A stretch of DNA of 64,000 nt from Candidatus Barnesiella excrementigallinarum (GTDB lineage: Bacteria; Bacteroidota; Bacteroidia; Bacteroidales; Barnesiellaceae), in NCBI GenBank assembly GCA_019114445.1, contig DXFL01000007.1, positions 16,642-80,641 of the forward strand. Direction: 5' to 3'. How positions within the stretch are numbered: position 1 is the first letter of the stretch; every line of letters begins with the position of its first letter. Positions 54,510-63,187 of the stretch are shown here, piece after piece. The position numbers and the translations under genes were made by a program. The notes beneath the pieces were generated by a model that worked only from the letters and a program-made list of their open reading frames with translations, was not told the DNA's origin and searched no databases.

Positions 54510-56948
54510 TTATCGGATAATGAGTTTTACCGTATCGGCCTTGTTGCCGCGATGAATGGTGAGCAGGTAGGTGCCACTGGCGAGGTTGCCCGTAGGCAGA
54601 GCGATTTCGCCGGCGGGCATCATGCCCATCTCTGTTTTGTTCAACAGTTTTCCTTCAAGGTCGTACAATTCGCAAGTTACGTCGGCACTTTCGGGCAGGA
54701 CGAAATGAACCTGTGCGTCGCCGGCTTTTACGGGATTAGGATATACACGCAGAGCCGAAGCTATTTCGGGATTCGATACATTTACCGTAATGCCGTCGTA
54801 GATGAGCGAAAACTCTTTGAGTGCGAGCACATACTGGTTGCCGGCTGTTTGCGACGAACCGGTGACAAAGAGTTTGAGGCTTTGGAATTTTACGGGATAG
54901 AGCGACATATCGCGATAATTCTCGAAATAACCGTTCATGGGTATGGAAATTTCATAATCGGTATTTTGAGGGATATTTTCGAACTCGGTGAGTGTCGAGG
55001 TTTTCGAACTGTTGTTTTTCATCGACAGAGCTATCTTGCTAACCAGTGTCTCGCCTGTATTGAGGGTAATACGCATGGTATCGGGGAGGCTGTACAGATA
55101 GATGTCTTTCGCGATTTGCAGGTAAGGAGCACGTCCCGACCCGTAGGTGTACCGGAATTCGGTACCTTGTTCAACCGGTACGATTGTAATATCTTTCAAA
55201 GCCGAGCTGGTAACTGTCCACGACGAAGCGTCGGAAAAGTCGTCTATGGCCAAATTGCGACGGTCGGGGATTTGTACGGTTACCGAGAGTGTGTCTTTGA
55301 AATCGTCTAATTGGCAATACACGTCGGTTTTACCATTGGCGAGCCCTTTCAGTACCCCTTCGGTTACGCTGCATATTGCGGGGTCTTGAACCGTCCAAGA
55401 GAATACGTCGGGCGAGATGATCATGGATTCGTTGTTTGCAATTGCTGTTATCTCGATGGGATATTCGTAGAGACCGTCGTTGATGATAGAGTCGAGGCGT
55501 AGGGTAAGTCCTTGCGGTTCACTGATGACAATATCGATCGATGTTTCTATCCCGTTGTACGATGCATACAGTTTGCCACTGCCTGAGCCCGAGGCTACGA
55601 ATGTGTCGGTGCCTTTGATGTAACCGAGCGATTCGTCGCAGTGCAAGGTGACGCCTTGCAGGTTGGTGTCGATGAGGTAGCCATATTGGTTATAGCCCAT
55701 GAACGAGGGCGTGAATACGCCATTCTTGGGCAAGATGGAATATTGCAAGGTGGATAAGATTTCGGCGATGGTGTTGTCGTCGGGGGCATTCGATACCACA
55801 AAGATACCGTTGCTCACGGCGCGTTCGTGACCGTCGCTGGGGCTATTCACCTGTCCGTATTTTTCGATGTACATACCGCTCGAACCGCCGCCGTCGAGGT
55901 TCATACCGTTGGCAGCGCCGGCAAATTTCAACATATCGGACATTTGTTTGGTGGTGGCACCGTCGGAGTAGCCGTTTTGGCGCCCGTCAACTACCAGCAT
56001 ATACACTTTGCTGCGGTCGGCCGAGTAGCCTATCGAAGTTCTGGGGTGGAGTTCGGCCCAATCGGTTTCGAGGACTTCGCCGTTTTCCAGTATCTTGCGG
56101 TCGCCGCCCACCATGCAGTTGATGTCGGGGTAGGTTTGGTCTTCGAGTTGAAGCAATATTTTTACTTCCAGTTCATCGCCGGCTTGCAATGTTTTGAGGA
56201 AATCGGCTGCGGCTCCGTGCCCCGATAGTACGGCTCCGTTTTCGGCAATAGCCATGTTACCGGCCGTATTGCCTTCGCCGGCCACTTTCAGTTTTACACT
56301 ACGGTTCAATCCCCAAGTCTCACCGTCGGCGAGGCTTACCGGTATTTCATATCCGTAAGCGTTGGTATGAGTGTATTTACCCACATAGCGGTTGTAGAGT
56401 ACTAATTGGTCTGTACCCCGTGAACCGTTTACATTGTCGATGGTATAGTTGATGTCGTTGTAGGTGAGTTGTCCGGCATAGGTTACATAGGAGATGTAAC
56501 ATTCGTCGTTATGGGTGAAGGAGACTTGAGGTCCCGACGATACGGGAACTTTGGCAAGCTGGCTCTCTACGGCACAGCCGTGTACCGGGGTGCCTATGGC
56601 TCCCGAGGTGGCGAAAAAGTCGGCATTTGTACCGGCAAAATAGCGGTTGCCCTCTTTGCTTTTACGGGCGGCCATATTGGTGATTCCCTCGCAGGTGACC
56701 AGCGAGTCGCGTCCCAAAACCGATTGGAACGATATATAGGGGTTGGTAGCGTCGATTTCGAGATAAAAAGCCCTCATGTCTTTGGTCCCGTAGAAATGAA
56801 CGTAGGTATAATAGGTTCCGGGGCCTACTTTATAGTGGGCAAGGGTGTCGGCTGTATAGGTACTACCGCCAATTACTGCCGGTCCTTTGGCGCTAAGCAG
56901 CAGGGGCAGGGCTACAATTGCTGTGAGAAGGGTAAATATTTTTTTCAT
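54510..56948 (-). CDS. Phosphodiester glycosidase (NAGPA) family protein, T9SS-exported
   Basis: First transcribed member of the trio, 812 residues from the ATG at 56948, where the signal peptide MKKIFTLLTAIVALPLLLSA begins. An upstream ATG at 56990 gives a poor leader. The NAGPA domain (about 25-400) holds GTNADFFATSG, HPRTSIGYSADRSKVYML, VVDGRQNGYSDGAT and NLDGGGSSGMY, so it should be active. Ig/Big2-like domains (ICSVTEGVLKGLANGKTDV), a jelly-roll module and a T9SS sorting domain (LRVYPNPVKAGDAQVHF, LYDLEGKLLN) follow. A terminator-like hairpin lies between it and the upstream gene, so it may have its own promoter or depend on read-through. Confidence 0.88.
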   Translation of the reverse strand: MKKIFTLLTAIVALPLLLSAKGPAVIGGSTYTADTLAHYKVGPGTYYTYVHFYGTKDMRAFYLEIDATNPYISFQSVLGRDSLVTCEGITNMAARKSKEGNRYFAGTNADFFATSGAIGTPVHGCAVESQLAKVPVSSGPQVSFTHNDECYISYVTYAGQLTYNDINYTIDNVNGSRGTDQLVLYNRYVGKYTHTNAYGYEIPVSLADGETWGLNRSVKLKVAGEGNTAGNMAIAENGAVLSGHGAAADFLKTLQAGDELEVKILLQLEDQTYPDINCMVGGDRKILENGEVLETDWAELHPRTSIGYSADRSKVYMLVVDGRQNGYSDGATTKQMSDMLKFAGAANGMNLDGGGSSGMYIEKYGQVNSPSDGHERAVSNGIFVVSNAPDDNTIAEILSTLQYSILPKNGVFTPSFMGYNQYGYLIDTNLQGVTLHCDESLGYIKGTDTFVASGSGSGKLYASYNGIETSIDIVISEPQGLTLRLDSIINDGLYEYPIEITAIANNESMIISPDVFSWTVQDPAICSVTEGVLKGLANGKTDVYCQLDDFKDTLSVTVQIPDRRNLAIDDFSDASSWTVTSSALKDITIVPVEQGTEFRYTYGSGRAPYLQIAKDIYLYSLPDTMRITLNTGETLVSKIALSMKNNSSKTSTLTEFENIPQNTDYEISIPMNGYFENYRDMSLYPVKFQSLKLFVTGSSQTAGNQYVLALKEFSLIYDGITVNVSNPEIASALRVYPNPVKAGDAQVHFVLPESADVTCELYDLEGKLLNKTEMGMMPAGEIALPTGNLASGTYLLTIHRGNKADTVKLIIR

Positions 56949-57094
56949 AGGATAACCGTGGTAATAAGTATAATTTGTTTTAAGAAGCAAGCGAAGGGAA
57001 AATACTCTCCCGATAGAGTTATGTGTTATCGGGTGAGGAAACAGCGAGATTCTTCGGCTGGATCGTGTGTGTTTGGTGCAGACTCGATTAAGAT

Positions 57095-57138
57095 TTTTGA
57101 AAAATGAAGGGCGATATATAAGACATATATCGCCCTTC
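57095..57138 (-). terminator. Strong hairpin/terminator between the propeller gene and the NAGPA trio
   Basis: GAAGGGCGATATAT (57106-57119) and ATATATCGCCCTTC (57125-57138) form a perfect 14-bp stem with a 5-base loop. On the - strand ATTTTTC follows. It sits 43 bases after the upstream stop and could end or dampen transcription into the trio. Confidence 0.8.
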
Positions 57139-57180
57139 GATTATGAGTTAAACCAAAATGCTATTGAAGCATGAAGGGCC

Positions 57181-58638
57181 TTATTTTACAACTACTTTTT
57201 GAACTTTTTGTACACCGTCAACAACAGCTTTTACGATGTAAACACCTTTGGCAACAGGAGCGCTCATGGTTTGTACACCGTCGGCTTCCATTACTTTTTG
57301 TCCGGCCAAGTTGTAAACAGCAGCGTCGGCGTTGCCCGAGAATTCGATAGCGTCACCGTTTACGAATACTTTCACGTTGTCGGCAGCTACGTTGGCGATA
57401 CCCGATTCTTCACCGAATCCGTCGGGAGTCATTTTGTAAACAGCAGTACCGTTGGCTTCGGCATAAACTGCGATGTAAGCGGCTTCGAGACCTTTTTCGT
57501 CAGTAACTTTGGCAATACGGGGCAATGCGGTACGAACAATGTTCGAGTTAGCTCCGATACCGTTTGCGGGAATTGTCCAGTAGTAAGTAGCACCGTCAAA
57601 TGTGGGACCTTCGCCCATTTCGATAATCTTCCAAGCTTGAGCAGGAGTTACTACGTTGTTCGAAATAACGTATGCGCAGAAAGGTTTGTTGTTCAATGTA
57701 AACTCGGCTACACCGTTGTTACCAACGTTTACAAGGCTACAAGCTTCGGGAGCGTTGTATACGCTTTCGATGAGCGAACCGCTCATGTCATACAAAGAAG
57801 CACCGCTATTGAAGCCATCAAGGTAGAAGTAGTCGTTGTCGATGATGGCTACACGAGGACCGGTACCATTGTCGGCTGCACTTTCGGGAGCATATTGTTG
57901 GATTTCGATTACGCTGAATTTATATCCTTCATAATCACCTGTTTGATCGGCTAATTGTCCGTCTTTGATGTCGCAACGGATTACTTGGCTACCGCTCGAT
58001 ACGGGGAACATTACGATAGCGTCTTTCGTTACATCACCTTTTACAGCAAAGTAGTCAACGCGGAATCCATCGAGAAGACCGTCGGCGTTTTGGAGTTCCA
58101 TGACTACGGTCGGTTCGCCGGTTTCCATGTTGATGTTCCAAAGACGGATAGCCTCACCGCTCAACGAAGTAGACATATTGAATACGATTACATTGCCGGC
58201 ATCGTCCACTTGGATATCGTTGCACAAGAATCCGGGCACTTTTTCTTCTACCATCGGAGTTTTGTTGAATATGGTGTCTTCGGGACCATTTATAATCGTA
58301 TCTACTTTGGTATAGCTGTAATTAACTTTGAATTTCTCGGTGTCGAATTTGATGTCTCTTTTGAAAGCGCCGGTTTTCAAGTCATATACTTTGATACCGG
58401 TGAAGTCGCTTCTGTAAGAGTAGAGCAATTCGTCACCTTTTACCGTCATACCACGAGAACGGTTACCGCCTACCAACTCGTCCATGTTGTTGTTGGTAGC
58501 AACAGATTTGATCCACAAATTCTCAATTGTGTAATTGCCCACTTTTTCGTAGGTAGCGGGGTCTTTCACAACTTCGCCTTGAGCGAACATCGGAGTTGCC
58601 ATCAATGTAGCAACCATCCCAAGTAATAATTTTTTCAT
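57181..58638 (-). CDS. Secreted propeller-like protein of unknown function with T9SS sorting domain
   Basis: I do not recognize a named family. The 485-residue product has a signal peptide (MKKLLLGMVATLMATPMFAQ), a beta-strand-rich middle with propeller-like phrases (GIKVYDLKTGAFKRDIKFD, NDIQVDDAGNVIVFNM, IRLWNINMETGEPTVV), and a C-terminal T9SS type A sorting domain (VKVFVNGDAIEFSGNADAAV, YNLAGQKVMEADG, KGVYIVKAVVDG). Codons such as GGT, GCT, CGT, TCT, AAC and GAC dominate far more than in neighbouring genes, which points to very high expression. It is followed by a strong hairpin, so it may be made in excess over the downstream enzymes. A structural or glycan-binding surface role is possible. 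Confidence 0.75.
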   Translation of the reverse strand: MKKLLLGMVATLMATPMFAQGEVVKDPATYEKVGNYTIENLWIKSVATNNNMDELVGGNRSRGMTVKGDELLYSYRSDFTGIKVYDLKTGAFKRDIKFDTEKFKVNYSYTKVDTIINGPEDTIFNKTPMVEEKVPGFLCNDIQVDDAGNVIVFNMSTSLSGEAIRLWNINMETGEPTVVMELQNADGLLDGFRVDYFAVKGDVTKDAIVMFPVSSGSQVIRCDIKDGQLADQTGDYEGYKFSVIEIQQYAPESAADNGTGPRVAIIDNDYFYLDGFNSGASLYDMSGSLIESVYNAPEACSLVNVGNNGVAEFTLNNKPFCAYVISNNVVTPAQAWKIIEMGEGPTFDGATYYWTIPANGIGANSNIVRTALPRIAKVTDEKGLEAAYIAVYAEANGTAVYKMTPDGFGEESGIANVAADNVKVFVNGDAIEFSGNADAAVYNLAGQKVMEADGVQTMSAPVAKGVYIVKAVVDGVQKVQKVVVK

Positions 58639-58705
58639 AATAAAATAATTTAAATGAATAAATAAATTAAAAACTATATTGCATAAATCAATATATTCCA
58701 GTTTG

Positions 58706-61450
58706 TTAACGTATCAATCGTAATATCTCTCTCTTTCCGTCGATATGGACGACGATGGCGTAGACTCCACGCGGAAGTCCGTTCAGTTCGATTCGTTCGC
58801 CGGCTGTTACATTCGTGAGGTCGGCAAAACGGGCTACGATTTGTCCCGACAGGTTGGCTACATCGACCGTGAGGTGCTGTGCGTTGCACCCCATTACAAG
58901 AGCCGCGTTTTCGCCCGATATTACGTAACAGTTGCCGTCGTTCTTCGTCAAGTCGATTCCCGATGTACTCTTGAAGGTGAACGAAATGGTGTCGCAGTAT
59001 TCGGTAGCTCCTCCGGCATACTCCGAACGAGCCCTCAGATACCATGTGCCGTCGGTGAGGTTGTCGAATTCGGTTTCATAGACGAAGGCATCGACCGTTT
59101 GCCGTTTCACGCTGCGGGCCGGCGAGAAGGTATCGTCGGTGTGCAATTCGATACGGAACGTTTTGGCCAGCGGCTCTTCGGCCCAACGAACCTGCAAGGT
59201 TTCGGCTTCGACGGTAGCCCCTTCGGTGGGGAAGAGGATCACCGGAATGGCGGGCTCTTGCGACAGGGTAGTGAAATAGGTGATTTTACTGGTGTTTTCT
59301 ATTTCACCGACGTATGCCGTTACCCGGGCATAATATTTGGTGTTCCCTACCAAAACGCCTTCGCTAAGGGTTGTGGTACAACTGCTGTACCGTTCGTCGA
59401 GGATTAGACCCATCGAGCGGAAGTCGCGATATTTATTTATTTCGAGGCGATAGCTCTCGGCTTCGGGGATCGCAACCCATGTAATCGTGGGGGTAATGGC
59501 GACCTCGGTAGCGGCTCTGGCGGGTGATTCTATTTCGAAGGTGCCTCCGTTGAATGCACGTGTTTCCGAAATACCGTCGGTGCAATTGGCTTTACGGGTA
59601 CGTACCCGCCAATAGTAGGTGCCTTTGGCTATATCCGGCAGGAGTAATGCCGACAAAGAGGTTTCGGCTGTTTCTCGGGAGAATACTATATGGGTGAACT
59701 CTTCGTCGCGGGCAATATCGATATAGTATGATGCTTGGTCTACTGCATTCCACGAGAAGGTATAATTGCCTATTTTATTGGCGTTGTTCTCGGGTGCAAT
59801 CAGTGTCGTGGCGGGACTTGTCCCTATGCTTTCGCCCATGAAGAGGGGGGCATACTCGTTGTTGTAGCGGTCGACGATGGCGATGGCATAGGTATATCCC
59901 GAACGATATTTTTCGGGCAGGGTATAAGAGGTATCGTACGAAAGTCCCAGCAGGTAGCGGGCATCGTGGCAAGCGGTAGCCTGTTCTACATTGTTGGGCA
60001 CGGCATAGATGGCATAGCGCATATTTTCTACTCCGTTCCAAGTGAGGATACCGTTGTTGCAGACAATGTTCGATACCAGTCCCGGATCGGTTGTCTGTTT
60101 CCAGTAGGTTGCCGGGATCAGAGCCGGGTATTTGTAGACATCGGAACGCAGAAGTTCAAGCATTCCCCGCGTCTTTATCGCTTTACGCATGGAGTAGATC
60201 ATGCTGCCCGTTCCTCCCCGCTTGTCGAAACTGCGGGTCATTTTGATTTGGTTTACCAATTCTGTGCCTTTGATGGAGGCTGTTGCTCCATAGATGATTT
60301 CGTCGTTGCCGGTATCGGCGGCAAGTTGTCGTTCGATAGTACTGAGGGATTCTATGGGTACTCTCTCTTTGCCGAGGGTGTAGAATTGTTGTTGTGCGAT
60401 TCTGGCGGGTGCTTTGGCCGAGGTCAAATCCGAAGCGGTTTGACTGGCGTAGAAGTTGATACCGTACATACGTACGATTTCGCTCCACCATTCGGCGGTG
60501 ATGGAATATCCATCGGATATGGTCCAGTAGATTTGCGGCGAGATGTAGTCGAGGCTGCCTTGCTGTATCCAAGCGAGGGGGTCGCAGTGGATATCGTAGT
60601 AGGCCCAACTCGACCCTGTGTTAAGGGGTGGAACGCCGTATTCGTCGGCTACGTTGGCATCGCTGTTCCATGTTCCGGGAGGCGATATACCGAATTTGAC
60701 GTAGGGTTTCACCTCTTGAATCATATTGAAAATTTGCGCAACGAACTTGTTTATATTTTGCCGACGCCAAGCATCTTGTGCCAAGTTATCGGGGTTGTAT
60801 GCCGAGTATTGTTCTTGGTCGGCAGTCAAGGGGACATCTGACAGGTAGAAGTAATCGTCGAATACCAAGCCGTCTATGTCGTAGTTGGTGACAATTTCAC
60901 GTATGATGGCTGTTACGTGGTCGCGTACTTCGGGGATACCGGGGTTAAGAATCGACATATCGCTATGGTCGATTAACCATTCGGGGTGAGATTCCCGATA
61001 GTTTTGGGGTGTCCCGTCCCATTGATGTAGAACGCTTTCGTAGCGGAACGGATTGGCCCAAGCGTGTACCTCGATACCGCGTTTGTGGCTCTCTTCGATG
61101 ACAAATTCGAGTGGGTCGTATCCCGGATCCATGCCACGGGTAGCAACGAGGTCGCTCGACCACGGTTCGTAGGACGATTTATACATCGCGTCGCTGCGGC
61201 TGCGCACTTGGAAATAGATGACGTTGCAGTTGGCTGCTTTTACCGAGTCGAGCAACTCGATCATTTCGTCCTTTTGTTTTTGTATTTGTTGAGCATTACC
61301 GGTTTGTTCGATAGGTTTGGTGGGCCATGTCAATCGCCAAGCAGTCGATAGCCAAAATCCCCGGAACTCCTTTTTGGGAGTTTGAGCCGAAGCCGGAACC
61401 GCCAACATAAGGGCAAGAAACAGAACAACAGTTTTAGCGATGTATTTCAT
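58706..61450 (-). CDS. GHL10-family (PF02638, DigH/YngK-like) glycosyl hydrolase with FnIII domains and T9SS sorting domain
   Basis: The 914-residue exported enzyme begins with a GHL10 barrel (about residues 25-430): EFRGFWLSTAWRLTWP, CNVIYFQVRSRSDAMYKSSY, IEVHAWANPFRYES and DIDGLVFDDYFY, where the paired Asp/Tyr region lies at the active site. The E. coli relative DigH cleaves stem-free peptidoglycan glycan strands. Three beta-sandwich domains, probably fibronectin III-like, follow (about 440-820; YTYAIAIVDRYNNEYAP, YYWRVRTRKANCTDG, WYLRARSEYAGG). The end looks like a T9SS sorting domain (LTVDVANLSGQIVARF, GVYAIVVHIDG). With the amidase of the same operon, which strips stems, it would form a natural pair. 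The substrate is inferred from family and context. Confidence 0.87.
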   Translation of the reverse strand: MKYIAKTVVLFLALMLAVPASAQTPKKEFRGFWLSTAWRLTWPTKPIEQTGNAQQIQKQKDEMIELLDSVKAANCNVIYFQVRSRSDAMYKSSYEPWSSDLVATRGMDPGYDPLEFVIEESHKRGIEVHAWANPFRYESVLHQWDGTPQNYRESHPEWLIDHSDMSILNPGIPEVRDHVTAIIREIVTNYDIDGLVFDDYFYLSDVPLTADQEQYSAYNPDNLAQDAWRRQNINKFVAQIFNMIQEVKPYVKFGISPPGTWNSDANVADEYGVPPLNTGSSWAYYDIHCDPLAWIQQGSLDYISPQIYWTISDGYSITAEWWSEIVRMYGINFYASQTASDLTSAKAPARIAQQQFYTLGKERVPIESLSTIERQLAADTGNDEIIYGATASIKGTELVNQIKMTRSFDKRGGTGSMIYSMRKAIKTRGMLELLRSDVYKYPALIPATYWKQTTDPGLVSNIVCNNGILTWNGVENMRYAIYAVPNNVEQATACHDARYLLGLSYDTSYTLPEKYRSGYTYAIAIVDRYNNEYAPLFMGESIGTSPATTLIAPENNANKIGNYTFSWNAVDQASYYIDIARDEEFTHIVFSRETAETSLSALLLPDIAKGTYYWRVRTRKANCTDGISETRAFNGGTFEIESPARAATEVAITPTITWVAIPEAESYRLEINKYRDFRSMGLILDERYSSCTTTLSEGVLVGNTKYYARVTAYVGEIENTSKITYFTTLSQEPAIPVILFPTEGATVEAETLQVRWAEEPLAKTFRIELHTDDTFSPARSVKRQTVDAFVYETEFDNLTDGTWYLRARSEYAGGATEYCDTISFTFKSTSGIDLTKNDGNCYVISGENAALVMGCNAQHLTVDVANLSGQIVARFADLTNVTAGERIELNGLPRGVYAIVVHIDGKREILRLIR

Positions 61451-61471
61451 TATAAGTTTTGTTTGTATTTA

Positions 61472-61499
61472 ATCCCGCCGACCGTTAAGCCGGCGGGAT
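61472..61499. repeat. Perfect 9-bp GC-rich hairpin between the PKD lipoprotein and GHL10 genes
   Basis: ATCCCGCCG (61472-61480) and CGGCGGGAT (61491-61499) flank a 10-base loop. No T run follows on the - strand, so it may protect the upstream message from 3' decay rather than stop transcription. Confidence 0.6.
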
Positions 61500-61517
61500 A
61501 TTTAAGAGTTTATATTT

Positions 61518-63170
61518 TTAGAACAGATTCGATGTATTGTTATTCAAGGTAATACCGTAGGCATTCACACCCGAAACGATGGTTTCCAGTTTTTTCGTGG
61601 CAGGATTCCAACGTTTTATACCCGAAGCCTCGGCGCTTCCTTCTTCTGCACGGAGTGCAAAATAAACCGATCCGTCGCTGCTGTCGAGTACCATTTGGCA
61701 AACATCGATAAACTCGCCGGAGCTTCCTTCCGAGTCGGATTTGAAGCTGGCAACAAGGTATTTGTTGTCGGCTTTGGTACCGGTCTTGGTGGCGTCGTTG
61801 GCACTGATGTCAGCCATCGGTACGGCATAGAGACCTTTCTCGCGGATAATGGCATAGAGTATTTGGTTGTTGGTATCGATAACAAACGATTTCACAAACT
61901 CTTCGGGGAAGATAGTGGGATAGGGCGGGTTGCTACCGCGACTGATGTCTACGGGGCTGATGTCGCTTTCGGCAAAGCGGAAGATACCGCTGCCACTATA
62001 AGTTTTACCCCAGTACCACAAACCGTCTACTTTGCAGAAGCAAGCATTCATGGCACCATAGGCCCACGGATTTCCGTAGTATTCGAGGCGGTTGTTCATT
62101 ACGAAATAGTCGTATTTGGAATCGCTCGTATTGAGGGCGAGGTTACGTTCGTTGACACCAATGCGGCGGATACCGGTATTACGGTCGGCGTAGTAGAGCA
62201 TTTCGCTGTCGATCCACCCGTAGAAGGGGTCGTTGAAGGCGGTATTGCCCACGTTGGAGAGAACGGTTTCCATGCTGCTGCCGTCTTTGGCCACAGCGGT
62301 GATTTTACCGTCGCCACGGTTTCCGTCGGTATCGTTTATGTAGTTGAATTGTGTACCACAGTCGAGGATAAACAAGATGTCGTTGTGGAAGAGGAGGTTA
62401 AGCGGGTGAGCTCCCGATTTTACACCCAAGTCGAACGGCAAGTTGCTACTGCCTTCGGGTACATTGTAGTCGAGTTTGTAGGCCATGATATTACCGCTCT
62501 TTACTGCATAGTAGAGGGTTTTCGATGCATTGGGCGTACCTACTTGTACGTTGGCCTTCACGTCTTGCAACGCACGTCCACCGAGGGTCGTCTTCAACGT
62601 AATGGTTTGCGAACCGATGTTTTTGAAAATCAATCGACCCGGATTTTCACCCACGTAGGTATTGTCGGTGATCCCGGGGTGGTCGACCAATGTGGTCCCT
62701 TCGGGCAATACCCAAGTATATTTGGGTTGTTCCGATTCGGCAGGGTTGCGCAAGGTGACTTCCAAAGTTACCTCTACGTTGTTGATCACGCACACGGCAT
62801 CGTTTGCAGTTTTGGCAACGATGGTGGGCTTGATGTCGTTGATGAGCAGGGGACGAGTTGTATATTCGTCGCCGATGCTAAGTTTCACTTCGTATTGTCC
62901 CGGCAGGTTGTAGGTGTGGGTGGGGTTGGTTTCGTTCGAAGTCTCACCGTCGCCGAATTCCCATGTGCAGGCACCCGAAAGAGCCGAGGTATTGGTGAAT
63001 TGTATGGTGGAACCCGCCAAATAGTCGAGCTCATATCCTTCGTTGGTGACGGAGTAGGTGAATGCTACGTCGTCGCTGGGGAATACATTGTAAGTGGGGT
63101 CGTTCTCCACACAAGCAGATAACGAAGCCAACAAGACAACCGTCAAACCTATGTTTCTTAATGTTTTCAT
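61518..63170 (-). CDS. PKD-domain surface lipoprotein with propeller-like C-terminal part
   Basis: The 550-residue lipoprotein (VVLLASLSACVEND) contains a PKD domain (about residues 50-112: IQFTNTSALSGACTWEFGDG, then THTYNLPGQYEVKLSIG), a second Ig-like domain (about 115-215), and a C-terminal six-bladed propeller-like region (about 220-550: TLYYAVKSGNIMAYKLD, YADRNTGIRRIGVNE, ILYAIIREKGLYAVPM). No catalytic motif is seen. PKD plus propeller lipoproteins usually bind glycans or proteins at the outer surface and often follow SusC/SusD genes. It is 17 bases downstream of the next lipoprotein gene and should be co-transcribed with it. Confidence 0.78.
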   Translation of the reverse strand: MKTLRNIGLTVVLLASLSACVENDPTYNVFPSDDVAFTYSVTNEGYELDYLAGSTIQFTNTSALSGACTWEFGDGETSNETNPTHTYNLPGQYEVKLSIGDEYTTRPLLINDIKPTIVAKTANDAVCVINNVEVTLEVTLRNPAESEQPKYTWVLPEGTTLVDHPGITDNTYVGENPGRLIFKNIGSQTITLKTTLGGRALQDVKANVQVGTPNASKTLYYAVKSGNIMAYKLDYNVPEGSSNLPFDLGVKSGAHPLNLLFHNDILFILDCGTQFNYINDTDGNRGDGKITAVAKDGSSMETVLSNVGNTAFNDPFYGWIDSEMLYYADRNTGIRRIGVNERNLALNTSDSKYDYFVMNNRLEYYGNPWAYGAMNACFCKVDGLWYWGKTYSGSGIFRFAESDISPVDISRGSNPPYPTIFPEEFVKSFVIDTNNQILYAIIREKGLYAVPMADISANDATKTGTKADNKYLVASFKSDSEGSSGEFIDVCQMVLDSSDGSVYFALRAEEGSAEASGIKRWNPATKKLETIVSGVNAYGITLNNNTSNLF

Positions 63171-63187
63171 TGTTCTTTTCGTTTCTA

